Positions 1 through 6,438 of a stretch of DNA of 21,602 nucleotides are shown here, piece after piece. The position numbers and the translations under genes are program-made. The notes beneath the pieces were generated by a model. It was given only the letters and a program-made list of their open reading frames with translations. It did no database searches and was not told the origin of the DNA. Location of the stretch: NCBI GenBank assembly GCA_028700095.1, contig JAQVTJ010000020.1:1-21602 (forward strand). Reading direction: 5' to 3'. The stretch comes from Methanobacterium sp. (GTDB lineage Archaea > Methanobacteriota > Methanobacteria > Methanobacteriales > Methanobacteriaceae). Position 1 is the stretch's first letter. Each line of letters starts with the position of its first letter.

Positions 1-1
1 A

Positions 2-400
2 TATAAAATTGTTGATTTAACCAAGCTTTCAAATGAAATTGGGGTTATTATTGGAAGTTCTGATAAAAATCATATAATTATTGAGGGTCATCTTGCCCAT
101 ATATTTTCAAGTGACATTGTGGATATTGTTATAGTTCTTAGAACAAGACCAAATATTTTAAAAGAACGTCTTAGTAAACGAGAATGGTCTGATTCTAAGG
201 TTTATGAAAATCTTGAGGCGGAAGCTCTTGATATATGTACATATGAAGCTGTGGAAATACATGGAAAAAAAGTAAATGAAGTAAATACCAGTGATATGGA
301 TGTGGAAGAAGTTGCAAATATTGTAATTGAAATAATAAATTCTAAAAAACATTTTCCACCAGGCAATATAAACTTTCTAGAAGAACTATATGGGGTATAA
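2..400 (+). CDS. AK6/Fap7-type adenylate kinase, 3' part (5' end outside window)
   Basis: The reading frame is open from the left edge, so the P-loop end of the protein is missing; a GTG at 119 is internal and not a likely start. The visible part has IIEGHLAH followed by VLRTRPNILKERLSKREW and a KVYENLEAEALD stretch. This is the NMP-binding/LID arrangement of the archaeal AK6 (hCINAP/Fap7) nucleotide kinases. Members of this family catalyse ATP + AMP to 2 ADP and, in eukaryotes and archaea, are linked to small-subunit ribosome maturation through uS11. That role fits its place just upstream of a translation operon. The identification is from family motifs only, because the Walker A motif lies outside the window. 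Confidence 0.8.
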   Translation, partial: YKIVDLTKLSNEIGVIIGSSDKNHIIIEGHLAHIFSSDIVDIVIVLRTRPNILKERLSKREWSDSKVYENLEAEALDICTYEAVEIHGKKVNEVNTSDMDVEEVANIVIEIINSKKHFPPGNINFLEELYGV

Positions 401-441
401 AAAAGTAATAATAATATTTCTTGTTAGAGAAAAATATACAG

Positions 442-449
442 TTTATAAT
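442..449 (+). promoter_or_regulatory. Probable TATA box of the rnp4-ftsY operon
   Basis: TTTATAAT preceded by an A-rich stretch resembles an archaeal BRE/TATA element. An archaeal start site would fall about 25 bases downstream, near 470, just before the hairpin at 475-518. This is an inference; AT-rich intergenic DNA gives many chance TATA matches. Confidence 0.35.
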
Positions 450-474
450 ATAATCCAATATTTTATGGATCAAT

Positions 475-524
475 CTTTGCTTGTTGTGGGAACATCAACT
501 ATGATTATGATAGCAAAGCTTTTT
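475..524 (+). ncRNA. Candidate structured leader RNA or small RNA (hairpin plus T-run)
   Basis: CTTTGCT (475-481) can pair with AGCAAAG (512-518). Inside it, GTTGTG (483-488) pairs with CATCAAC (493-499) with one bulged T, closing a GGAA tetraloop of GNRA type. The 3' side of the inner stem is followed by TATGATTATGAT and then the outer stem. Five T follow at 520-524. With the TATA-like box upstream, this could be a short transcript or an attenuator-like 5' leader. It does not match an RNA family I know, and chance pairing in AT-rich DNA remains possible. Confidence 0.3.
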
Positions 525-659
525 AAATGTTAACGTAAATAAATGACAATATTATTCTTAAGTACAGTTCTTAGAATTTTAGGGATCTACTCCTTTAGGA
601 TTCAAAACCCATATGAGCTTAACATTTTAAGATTAATAGTTCTATATTCTGATATTTGC

Positions 660-680
660 AGTTTACCCAGAGGTTAAACT
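660..680 (+). promoter_or_regulatory. Hairpin overlapping the rnp4 ribosome-binding site
   Basis: AGTTTACC (660-667) pairs with GG (672-673) and TAAACT (675-680), leaving T674 bulged and a CAGA loop. The SD sequence GAGGT (670-674) lies in the loop and 3' arm, and the TTG start is at 681. Closing the stem would hide the SD, so the hairpin could lower or control translation of rnp4. The pairing is seen in the sequence; the regulatory role is inferred. Confidence 0.4.
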
Positions 681-1103
681 TTGAAAAGGGGAAGAAGACC
701 GAAATGGATGTTAAAGATAGCTGAAGAGAGAATTGACATTCTTTTTAAAAAGGCAGATTATGAATTAACAAAACACCCAGAAAGATCCCATCGTTATGTT
801 GAAATGGCTCGAAATATTGCAAAAAAATACAACATTAAGATGTCCTCTAAATGGAGCAAAAGATTCTGCCATAACTGCTACAACTTTATGAAACCCAGTA
901 TAAACTGCCAGATAAGATTATCCAATTCAAGTGTGGCTATTAAATGTCTTGAATGCGGTAATATAAATAAAATTCCATATATAAAGGAAAAAAAAGAGAG
1001 AAGGAGGAGGAAAATTGAATATAATAACACCTCCAAAAAAGGAATTAATGAACAGATCATTATCAACAATCACCATAAACATAGGAAAATCAAAAATAAA
1101 TAA
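681..1103 (+). CDS. rnp4: RNase P protein component 4 (Rpr2/Rpp21 family)
   Basis: A 140-residue basic protein. The N-terminal helical region (about 8-52) includes the HPERSHRYVEMARNIAKKYN stretch typical of Rpr2/Rpp21. A zinc ribbon follows, with cysteine pairs C63/C66 and C89/C92. In archaea this subunit joins Rpp29 (Pop4) on the RNase P RNA and helps 5' maturation of tRNA. The start is TTG at 681, six bases after GAGGT; no better ATG exists upstream. The C-terminal tail after about residue 100 is lysine/arginine-rich and low in conservation, and it overlaps the next gene by 89 bases, which is unusually long. It is first in the translation operon, as in other Methanobacteriales. Confidence 0.9.
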   Translation: MKRGRRPKWMLKIAEERIDILFKKADYELTKHPERSHRYVEMARNIAKKYNIKMSSKWSKRFCHNCYNFMKPSINCQIRLSNSSVAIKCLECGNINKIPYIKEKKERRRRKIEYNNTSKKGINEQIIINNHHKHRKIKNK

Positions 1104-1281
1104 TAATGTTATAGAAGAGATAAAAAGACAACTAAAGGAAAATGAAGTTATAAAGCTCAGATTTTCAAAAGGTATATCTGAAGAGAAACAAAACTATATT
1201 ACCGAGATCATTGAAAAGTCTAATTCTAAACTTATTGATTTTAGAGGTAACGTTGCTGTAATATTCAAACAAAAGAGGTAA
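1015..1281 (+). CDS. YhbY/CRM-domain RNA-binding protein
   Basis: An 88-residue single CRM (YhbY) domain protein. The segments NNNVIEEIKRQLKENEVIKLRF and KLIDFRGNVAVIFKQ match the alpha-beta core, with the GxxG-like loop position near the middle; bacterial YhbY binds pre-50S particles. The TTG at 1015 lies four bases after a strong AGGAGGAGG, which supports this start. An ATG at 1048 (protein beginning MNRSLSTITINIGK) is the alternative and fits family start positions slightly better. The 5' end overlaps rnp4 in a different frame. The role in ribosome assembly is inferred from the family and the operon. Confidence 0.8.
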   Translation: MNIITPPKKELMNRSLSTITINIGKSKINNNVIEEIKRQLKENEVIKLRFSKGISEEKQNYITEIIEKSNSKLIDFRGNVAVIFKQKR

Positions 1282-1295
1282 ATAGGAGGATAAAT

Positions 1296-1733
1296 ATGAC
1301 TACAATTTACGATGTGCCAGCAGATTCGCTCATCAGCGAAGTTGCAAAAGAATTAAATGTAAACAAAAAAATAACACACCCTGAATAGGCAACATTTGTG
1401 AAAACAGGTGTTCATAAAGAGAGAAGACCAGACAATCCTGATTGGTGGTATGTACGATGTGCATCCATATTAAGAAAGGTTTATATGGATGGTCCTGTAG
1501 GTATAAACAGTCTTAAAACCTACTACGGTGGTAAAAAAGACAGAGGTACAGCACCTGAAAAATTCCAGAAAGGTAGTGGTGCAGTTATAAGAGGAGCATT
1601 ACACCAGCTTGAGGACGCAGGATATGTTCGTAAAGTAGGTGAAGGAAGACTTATAACTCCTGAAGGAAAATCATTCCTTGATAAAACATCCCACAAATTA
1701 AAAATAGATATTCCTGAACTTTCCAAATATTAA
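1296..1733 (+). pseudogene. rps19e: Ribosomal protein eS19, interrupted by an in-frame TAG at codon 31
   Basis: The ATG at 1296 follows AGGAGGA by five bases and opens MTTIYDVPADSLISEVAKEL, the normal eS19 start. At 1386-1388 the frame meets TAG in the context [21 protein letters not shown]; archaeal eS19 has Trp here (PEW), and TGG to TAG is one base change. The frame then continues without any break to TAA at 1733, giving the expected length of about 145 residues including [14 protein letters not shown] and [19 protein letters not shown] at 1398 could restart translation but has no SD and would drop the N-terminal helix. eS19 is a small-subunit head protein expected in all archaea. A sequencing error, a tolerated nonsense change or readthrough are all possible. 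Confidence 0.85.
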
Positions 1734-1745
1734 CGGAGGTCTTTG

Positions 1746-2087
1746 ATGACTGACATCGATGAAATAAGGCGTAAAAGAATGCAACAACTTCAACAAAAGC
1801 AAGCTTATTCGCAATCTTCACAAGCCACCGAACAAGAACAGATGCGCAGGGAGATGGACGCCCAAAAAAGACAGGCAATGATGCAATTACTTACACCTGA
1901 AGCCAGGGCCAGACTTGCAAACATTCGTCTCACAAAACCGGAATTTGTTGACCAAATAGAAATCCAACTAATCCAACTTGCCCAAACAGGACGTGTGCAA
2001 TCTCAAATTACTGATGATCAGCTCAAAGAACTTCTTAGAAAACTCATAGGGCAGAAAAGAGAGATTAATATTAAAAGAAGTTATTAA
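1746..2087 (+). CDS. PDCD5-family DNA-binding protein (TFAR19 homologue)
   Basis: A 113-residue protein related to human PDCD5 and to the archaeal homologue MTH1615. The charged, glutamine-rich N-terminal helix (about 3-45, RRKRMQQLQQKQAYSQ) precedes the conserved LLTPEARARLANIRLTKPEF core and a C-terminal basic tail. Archaeal members form a three-helix bundle and bind nucleic acid; the cellular role is not settled. ATG at 1746 is chosen over TTG at 1743 because GGAGGT ends at 1740, giving five bases of spacing instead of two. It follows rps19e by 12 bases, the usual archaeal gene order. Confidence 0.9.
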   Translation: MTDIDEIRRKRMQQLQQKQAYSQSSQATEQEQMRREMDAQKRQAMMQLLTPEARARLANIRLTKPEFVDQIEIQLIQLAQTGRVQSQITDDQLKELLRKLIGQKREINIKRSY

Positions 2088-2100
2088 AAAGATGAGATAA

Positions 2101-2697
2101 ATGAAGGCAGGTGTACTTTACAGTGGGGGAAAAGACAGTACAATATGTGCAGTTATTCTAAAAAATTTAGGATACCAAGTTGAATTGGTAACTATTAATT
2201 TTGGATATTATCCCTCATGGAGAGCAGCAGTAGAATCTTCATCAAAACTCGGGTTTAAACACAGAATTCTGAAAGGAGATTCTGGCATACTTGAAGATGC
2301 TGTGCAAACCATAATAAATGATGGATTTCCTAATAATGGAATAAATAAAGTACATAAATACGCACTTGAACTTATGGCTAAGAATTATTCAATTGTTTCT
2401 GATGGAACAAGAAGGGATGATAAAGTTCCGAAACTTAATTTAGACCAAATTAGAAGCTTTGAAGACAGAAATAATGTTGAATACATTAATATTGGCGGAA
2501 TGGGCCATAAAACCATAAAACATCTTTCAAATACTCTTTTCCATGTGAAAAAGGAATTAACAAGCATGGAAAATAATTCTGACTATGAGATAGAGATAAG
2601 ATTTCTTATTTCAAAACTTAAAGGTGAAGAGCTAGCCTTTAAAATATTCCCAGAACATTTACAATCAAGAGTAATAGGATGGAGAGAAAATGAGTAG
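2101..2697 (+). CDS. PP-loop adenine nucleotide alpha hydrolase-like protein
   Basis: A 198-residue protein with the PP-loop motif SGGKDS at residues 8-13, followed by a Rossmann-like alpha/beta pattern and a conserved [11 protein letters not shown] segment near residue 100. PP-loop enzymes adenylate a substrate, often in tRNA thiolation or amidation. This subgroup is generally annotated only as an alpha-hydrolase-superfamily ATPase in methanogens, and I cannot name its substrate. It lacks the Cys pairs or zinc ribbon expected of the TtuA/Ncs6 type. It sits between pdcd5 and rpl39e, overlapping rpl39e by 8 bases, which suggests tight co-expression with the translation machinery. The SD is weak (AGATGAG before ATG). 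Confidence 0.75.
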   Translation: MKAGVLYSGGKDSTICAVILKNLGYQVELVTINFGYYPSWRAAVESSSKLGFKHRILKGDSGILEDAVQTIINDGFPNNGINKVHKYALELMAKNYSIVSDGTRRDDKVPKLNLDQIRSFEDRNNVEYINIGGMGHKTIKHLSNTLFHVKKELTSMENNSDYEIEIRFLISKLKGEELAFKIFPEHLQSRVIGWRENE

Positions 2698-2845
2698 AAA
2701 TAAACCATGTGCAAAGAAATTAAGACTTTCAAAAGCCACCAAACAAAACAGACGCGTACCTCTATGGGTAATGCTTAAAACATCAAGAAAAGTCCGGACT
2801 CATCCGAAGATGAGACAATGGAGAAGAAGTAAAGTCAAAGCATAG
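2690..2845 (+). CDS. rpl39e: Large-subunit ribosomal protein eL39
   Basis: A 51-residue, strongly basic protein beginning [19 protein letters not shown] and containing [20 protein letters not shown], which is diagnostic of eL39. The protein is an extended peptide lining the ribosomal exit tunnel. The start overlaps the end of the preceding PP-loop gene by 8 bases in another frame, and GGATGGAGAG just upstream can serve as SD. The rpl39e-rpl31e-eif6-rpl18a order is the classic archaeal arrangement. Confidence 0.95.
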   Translation: MSRNKPCAKKLRLSKATKQNRRVPLWVMLKTSRKVRTHPKMRQWRRSKVKA

Positions 2846-2854
2846 GTGATTTAA

Positions 2855-3100
2855 ATGGAAAGAGTTTATATTATCCCATTAAGGGATGTTAAAAGAGTAC
2901 CGAGGACCATAAGGTCTCCTAAGGCAATTAGATTGGTAAGAGAATTCCTAAAAAAACACATGAAATCTGATGATATCAAAATAGACACCTCTGTTAATGA
3001 GAAAATATGGGAAAGAGGAATTCAAAAGGTACCACCAAAGATCAAAGTGAAAGCAATAAAGGAAGAGGATGGTTCTGTATCAGTCACCTTAGTAGAATAG
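2855..3100 (+). CDS. rpl31e: Large-subunit ribosomal protein eL31
   Basis: An 81-residue protein with the eL31 hallmarks: N-terminal [20 protein letters not shown], the helix [14 protein letters not shown], and the [19 protein letters not shown] strand region. Length is normal for archaea. eL31 lies near the exit of the polypeptide tunnel, where targeting factors dock, which fits the presence of pfdA and ftsY in the same operon. GGTGAT lies six bases before ATG, nine bases after the rpl39e stop. Confidence 0.96.
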   Translation: MERVYIIPLRDVKRVPRTIRSPKAIRLVREFLKKHMKSDDIKIDTSVNEKIWERGIQKVPPKIKVKAIKEEDGSVSVTLVE

Positions 3101-3109
3101 GTGAGTTTA

Positions 3110-3784
3110 ATGATTAGAAGGATTAATATTGGTGGAAGCCCAAACCTTGGCGTTTCAATATCAGCCACAGAAAAAATTGCCATTACTCCTACAAATATAT
3201 TAAATGGAATTGTTGATATGATAACTGAATGTTTAGATGTTACAGTTATCAAAACCCCTATCAGTGGAAGTAATTTGACTGGGGCATTAACATGTGGAAA
3301 TTCAAATGGTATAGTTGTTTCAAGATATGCCTTTGACAATGAATTAGAAAAAATCAGAGAAGCAGGAATAGAAGTAGAAAGAATACCAGACAAACTCACT
3401 GCAGTAGGAAATATTATCCTTGCAAATGACTTTGGAGCATTAGTACATCCACTTATATCTGATAAGGCCATTGAAACAATATCTCATGTTTTAGATGTTG
3501 AAGTTCAAAGAGGAAGTATAGCAAATTTTAAAATAACAGGATCAGTTGCAACAGCAACCAACAAAGGAGTTTTAATACATCCTGCTGCTAGTGAGGATGA
3601 AATTGAATCTATTGAAAAATTGTTCAAAACTCCTGTAGATGTGGGAACCGTTAATAATGGAACACAACTTGTGGGTGCTTGTGCAGTCGCCAACTCCAAG
3701 GGAGTTATGGTTGGACTGAGTACAACAGGTCCTGAACTTGCAAGAATAGAGGAAGCATTTGGTTTTCTTGAGGGATATTTATGA
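3110..3784 (+). CDS. eif6: Translation initiation factor 6 (aIF6)
   Basis: A 224-residue protein of the five-fold pentein repeat type. The repeating pattern is visible as pieces such as GALTCGNSNGIVVS, VGNIILANDFGALVHP, ATNKGVLIHPAASEDE and GACAVANSKGVMVG. aIF6 binds the large subunit and blocks premature joining of the subunits. ATG at 3110 is preferred over GTG at 3101 because GGTGAG (3100-3105) then serves as SD with normal spacing, the same layout seen at rpl31e. Its stop overlaps the start of rpl18a (ATGA), indicating translational coupling. Confidence 0.95.
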   Translation: MIRRINIGGSPNLGVSISATEKIAITPTNILNGIVDMITECLDVTVIKTPISGSNLTGALTCGNSNGIVVSRYAFDNELEKIREAGIEVERIPDKLTAVGNIILANDFGALVHPLISDKAIETISHVLDVEVQRGSIANFKITGSVATATNKGVLIHPAASEDEIESIEKLFKTPVDVGTVNNGTQLVGACAVANSKGVMVGLSTTGPELARIEEAFGFLEGYL

Positions 3785-4011
3785 AGACAAAGATATATAG
3801 AGTTCAGGGAAAATTTATAATGGGCCAAGGCCTTAAACACTTCACAAAAGAGTTAAAAGCTATAAGTGAAGAGGACATACGTGAAAAAATATATTCTGAG
3901 TTTGGTAGCAAACATAGGATAGGCAGAAGCAAGATATTCATTGAAGATATCCAACAGATATCACTTGAAGAATCTACAGATCCAATCATCAAAGCATTAT
4001 CCAATGGGTGA
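3781..4011 (+). CDS. rpl18a: Large-subunit ribosomal protein eL20 (L18Ae/LX)
   Basis: A 76-residue protein: MKTKIYRVQGKFIMGQGLKHFTKEL at the start and an SEFGSKHRIGRSKIFIEDI core, diagnostic of the archaeal LX/L18Ae family, which is one domain of the eukaryotic protein. It starts in the ATGA overlap with eif6. It normally sits beside prefoldin alpha in methanogens, as here. Length is as expected. Confidence 0.94.
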   Translation: MKTKIYRVQGKFIMGQGLKHFTKELKAISEEDIREKIYSEFGSKHRIGRSKIFIEDIQQISLEESTDPIIKALSNG

Positions 4012-4016
4012 TTTTG

Positions 4017-4439
4017 ATGGAAGACAAACAAAGACTTGAAGCTTTGATGAATGAACTAAACACATATCAAGGACAGGCAGAAGTACTACAACAACAAATC
4101 GAAACTTTAAATGCAACAATTACCGAACTCCAAATTGCTATGGACACATTAAAAACTGTTAAAGGACAAGAAAATAAAGAAACATTAGTACCTATAGGTG
4201 CAGGATCATTCCTTATAACAGAATTAAAAAATACTGATGAAGTAATAATAGGTCTTGGAGCAGGAGTAGCTGTTAAAAAAACAGTTGATGATGCTAAAGC
4301 CACTATAGCTGAACAAAAAAAAGAACTTGAAGAGCTAAAAGACAAAATGGCATCAGACCTTCATAAAATTACACAGTATATAATGCAAAGAAGTCCTGAA
4401 GCAGAAGAGCTAATGCAAAAAGTTGAAGGACAAATCTAA
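4017..4439 (+). CDS. pfdA: Prefoldin alpha subunit
   Basis: A 140-residue protein with two long coiled-coil arms (about 1-45 and 95-140) joined by a beta-hairpin region containing ETLVPIGAGSFLITELKNTDEVIIG, the prefoldin alpha signature. Two alpha and four beta subunits form a jellyfish-shaped hexamer that hands unfolded proteins to the thermosome. ATG at 4017 is preferred over GTG at 4008 because GGGTGAT then lies at normal SD distance. It follows rpl18a by five bases. The beta subunit gene is not in this window. Confidence 0.93.
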   Translation: MEDKQRLEALMNELNTYQGQAEVLQQQIETLNATITELQIAMDTLKTVKGQENKETLVPIGAGSFLITELKNTDEVIIGLGAGVAVKKTVDDAKATIAEQKKELEELKDKMASDLHKITQYIMQRSPEAEELMQKVEGQI

Positions 4440-4496
4440 ATTAGATTATATCCTTTTACTTTGTTTAATAAATAAAATTTAAGGGGAGAAAGCTCT

Positions 4497-5738
4497 TTGT
4501 TTGAATCACTTAAAAAGAAGTTTACAGGTACAATTGGAAAGATATCTGATAAAATAATAACAGAAGAAGATATAAAAGTTGCAACAAATAAAACAGATGT
4601 TGCTAAATCTGAAAGATCTGAATCTTTTATATCCAATGAGAAATCTGATACCAAACTTGTTGATGACAAATTAGCTGAAACAGAACCAAAAATTGAAGAG
4701 GAAAAGAATTCAGGAATAATGAGCTTTCTTCGCGGAAAATCTAATGAATCTGGAGAAATTAAATACCCGAAGACAATTGAAGAAGAATCTTCAGAATTGG
4801 AAACTCTAATTTCTGATAAAACTGAAGTTATAAAACCAGAAACATCTGAATCAGATGATAAATCAGGTATATTCTCTTTTGTTAAGAATAAAGCAATATC
4901 TGCTAAGGATATAGATGATATTTTGTTTGAACTTGAATTAGCCCTATTAGAAGGCGATGTGGCAATGGATGTTGCTGAAGAAATAATTAATTCTGTTAAA
5001 CAAGATTTAATTGGACGTAAGATAAGGCGCAGAAGTGATGTTACAGATTTCACAAGAGAAGCTCTAAAAAAGGCAATATCAAATATTTTAGACATTGAAA
5101 GTAAGGATGTGATTTCACTTGCAGAAAATGCTAAAAAATCAGGTGAACCATTAAAGATAATGTTTGTAGGTATAAATGGTACTGGAAAAACCACAACTAT
5201 TGCCAAAATATCAACATATTTCATGAAAATGGGATATACTCCGGTTATTGCGGCTTCAGATACTTTCAGGGCAGGGGCAATTGAACAGTTAACATATCAT
5301 GCAGATAAATTAAATGTTAAAATAATTAAACATAAAAAAGGAGCAGATCCTGCTGCTGTGGCATTTGATGCAGTTGAACATGCAAAGGCCAAAGACAAAG
5401 AATTGGTTTTAGTTGATACTGCAGGTCGAATGCAAACAAATATTAATTTAATGGATGAAATGAAGAAAATTAAACGTGTTATTCGTCCTGATCTAATTAT
5501 ATATGTTGGAGATGCATTAACAGGAAATGATTCAGTTGAACAAGCCCAGAAGTTCAATGATTCTGTTGGAATTGATGGTATAATCCTAACAAAAGCTGAT
5601 GCTGATGTTAAAGGTGGTGCAGCTCTATCTATTGGATATGTTATACAAAAACCAATATTATTTTTAGGAGTAGGACAATCATATTCTGATTTAATAGAGT
5701 TTAAACCTGAATGGATGGTTGAACAAATTATTGGATAA
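4497..5738 (+). CDS. ftsY: Signal recognition particle receptor FtsY
   Basis: A 413-residue SRP GTPase. The first ~130 residues are a highly acidic, Glu/Ser/Lys-rich A-domain with no similarity outside close relatives. The four-helix N domain follows (from about 137, DIDDILFELELALLEGD). The G domain has G1 GINGTGKTTT near 224, the ASDTFRAGAIEQL insertion-box segment, G3 DTAGR near 305 and G4 TKAD near 364. It docks SRP-ribosome complexes at the membrane and hydrolyses GTP with SRP54. The start is TTG at 4497, seven bases after GGGGAG. The 57-base gap before it carries a TATA-like TTTAATAAATAAAA, so it may also have its own promoter. Confidence 0.96.
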   Translation: MFESLKKKFTGTIGKISDKIITEEDIKVATNKTDVAKSERSESFISNEKSDTKLVDDKLAETEPKIEEEKNSGIMSFLRGKSNESGEIKYPKTIEEESSELETLISDKTEVIKPETSESDDKSGIFSFVKNKAISAKDIDDILFELELALLEGDVAMDVAEEIINSVKQDLIGRKIRRRSDVTDFTREALKKAISNILDIESKDVISLAENAKKSGEPLKIMFVGINGTGKTTTIAKISTYFMKMGYTPVIAASDTFRAGAIEQLTYHADKLNVKIIKHKKGADPAAVAFDAVEHAKAKDKELVLVDTAGRMQTNINLMDEMKKIKRVIRPDLIIYVGDALTGNDSVEQAQKFNDSVGIDGIILTKADADVKGGAALSIGYVIQKPILFLGVGQSYSDLIEFKPEWMVEQIIG

Positions 5739-5753
5739 GAATTTAAACTTCAT

Positions 5754-5760
5754 TTTTTTG
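5754..5760 (+). terminator. T-run terminator of the rnp4-ftsY operon
   Basis: Seven consecutive T begin 16 bases after the ftsY stop, flanked by TTCA and TGAA that can form a small stem. Archaeal termination commonly occurs at such T-tracts. The neighbouring gene converges from the right, so a terminator is expected here. Confidence 0.5.
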
Positions 5761-5801
5761 AAATATAAGATCTAACCCTATTTATTCTATAAATATACAT
5801 A

Positions 5802-5810
5802 AAAAAAAAT
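5802..5810 (-). terminator. T-run terminator downstream of the PRC-barrel gene
   Basis: Nine A on the plus strand give nine T on the minus strand, 18 bases past the stop of the minus-strand PRC-barrel gene. No strong stem is visible. It is a likely archaeal U-tract terminator. Confidence 0.45.
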
Positions 5811-5827
5811 ATAATAATAAAATATTT

Positions 5828-6331
5828 TTAATTAATTCTCTCTTCTACTTGTTTTTGGTTTAATTTAAGTATTAGATAATCTCCCAGGGCATCGATGTCT
5901 TCATCAGATATTATAATATGCTTTTTATTTAGAGTGCCACCTGTGGTTACAACAATATTATGTATAAGACATCCCTTTGGATCTATCATCATATCTGTAA
6001 TCTTACCAACATCCATCCCATTTTTGCTTAGAACTGTTTTTCCAATGAAATCCTTATATCTTATTGCATTACCAAGGAAATCATCAATCTTATCAACTTT
6101 AACTTGTTTTTTTAATCCTGTTTTATCAATTTTTAATTGTAGATAATCTCCAACTTCTGCTATGTTATCCTCTACTATTACCAAATATTTTTTGCTCAAG
6201 GCAGAACCAATTGATACAAATATCTTTTCTACTAGACATTTTTTAAAGACAACAGCAATTTCAGCTACTTTACCTATTTCATTTGCTTCTTTATCCAATA
6301 CTTTCATTCCAATAAACTCGTTGGCTTTCAT
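5828..6331 (-). CDS. Tandem PRC-barrel domain protein
   Basis: A 167-residue protein made of two copies of the same ~75-residue PRC-barrel unit. Copy one has EFIGMKVLDKEANEIGKVAEI with GDYLQLKI at its end. Copy two has DFIGKTVLSKNGMDVGKITDM with GDYLILKL at its end. Between them is the VSIGSALSKKYLVI / VTTGGTLNKKHIII match. PRC barrels occur in RimM and in archaeal CdvA and photosynthetic H subunits, usually as protein-protein or RNA-processing adaptors. No partner domain is fused here, so the function is unknown. AGGAG lies nine bases before ATG. It is a monocistronic minus-strand gene. Confidence 0.8.
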   Translation of the reverse strand: MKANEFIGMKVLDKEANEIGKVAEIAVVFKKCLVEKIFVSIGSALSKKYLVIVEDNIAEVGDYLQLKIDKTGLKKQVKVDKIDDFLGNAIRYKDFIGKTVLSKNGMDVGKITDMMIDPKGCLIHNIVVTTGGTLNKKHIIISDEDIDALGDYLILKLNQKQVEERIN

Positions 6332-6438
6332 ATTTTGTTTCTCCTGAGAAATAATTTTGACACTAGCATGGTTAAATATCTGCTATTAGTTATGTGTTTA
6401 TGATTATAAATATCATATTTTTTTTATAAAATTCATGT

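Larger units (their letters stand above)
401..680 (+). other. Gene-poor leader region upstream of the rnp4 operon
   Basis: These 280 bases hold no gene I can support. A 47-codon frame starts with ATG at 390 inside the kinase gene and ends at 533, but it has no SD and resembles nothing I recognise. The region does hold a TATA-like box near 442-449, a nested hairpin with a GGAA loop at 475-518 followed by five T, an imperfect hairpin near 553-578, and a hairpin at 660-680 covering the rnp4 ribosome-binding site. It is most simply read as the promoter and 5' leader of the operon that follows. Confidence 0.5.

Noticed and set aside
390..533. 47-codon plus-strand frame overlapping the end of the kinase gene
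   Set aside because: No SD, no recognised similarity, and it covers the proposed promoter and hairpin; kept only as a note in the leader region.
590..620. Possible tRNA T-arm (GGATTCAAAACCC)
   Set aside because: No acceptor stem, D-arm or anticodon arm can be built around it.
1386..1388. TAG reassigned to Trp or pyrrolysine
   Set aside because: TAG ends several neighbouring genes normally, and nothing in the window suggests a pyrrolysine system; the residue expected is Trp.
1398..1733. Short eS19 starting at GTG 1398
   Set aside because: It lacks an SD and drops a conserved N-terminal helix whose intact coding sequence and SD lie upstream; the interrupted full-length gene is the better reading.
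3022..3471. 149-codon minus-strand frame
   Set aside because: Shadow of rpl31e and eif6, with no SD.
4436..5224. 262-codon minus-strand frame
   Set aside because: It lies opposite ftsY, whose domains are unmistakable; its serine/phenylalanine-rich content is the usual shadow of a Glu/Lys-rich gene.
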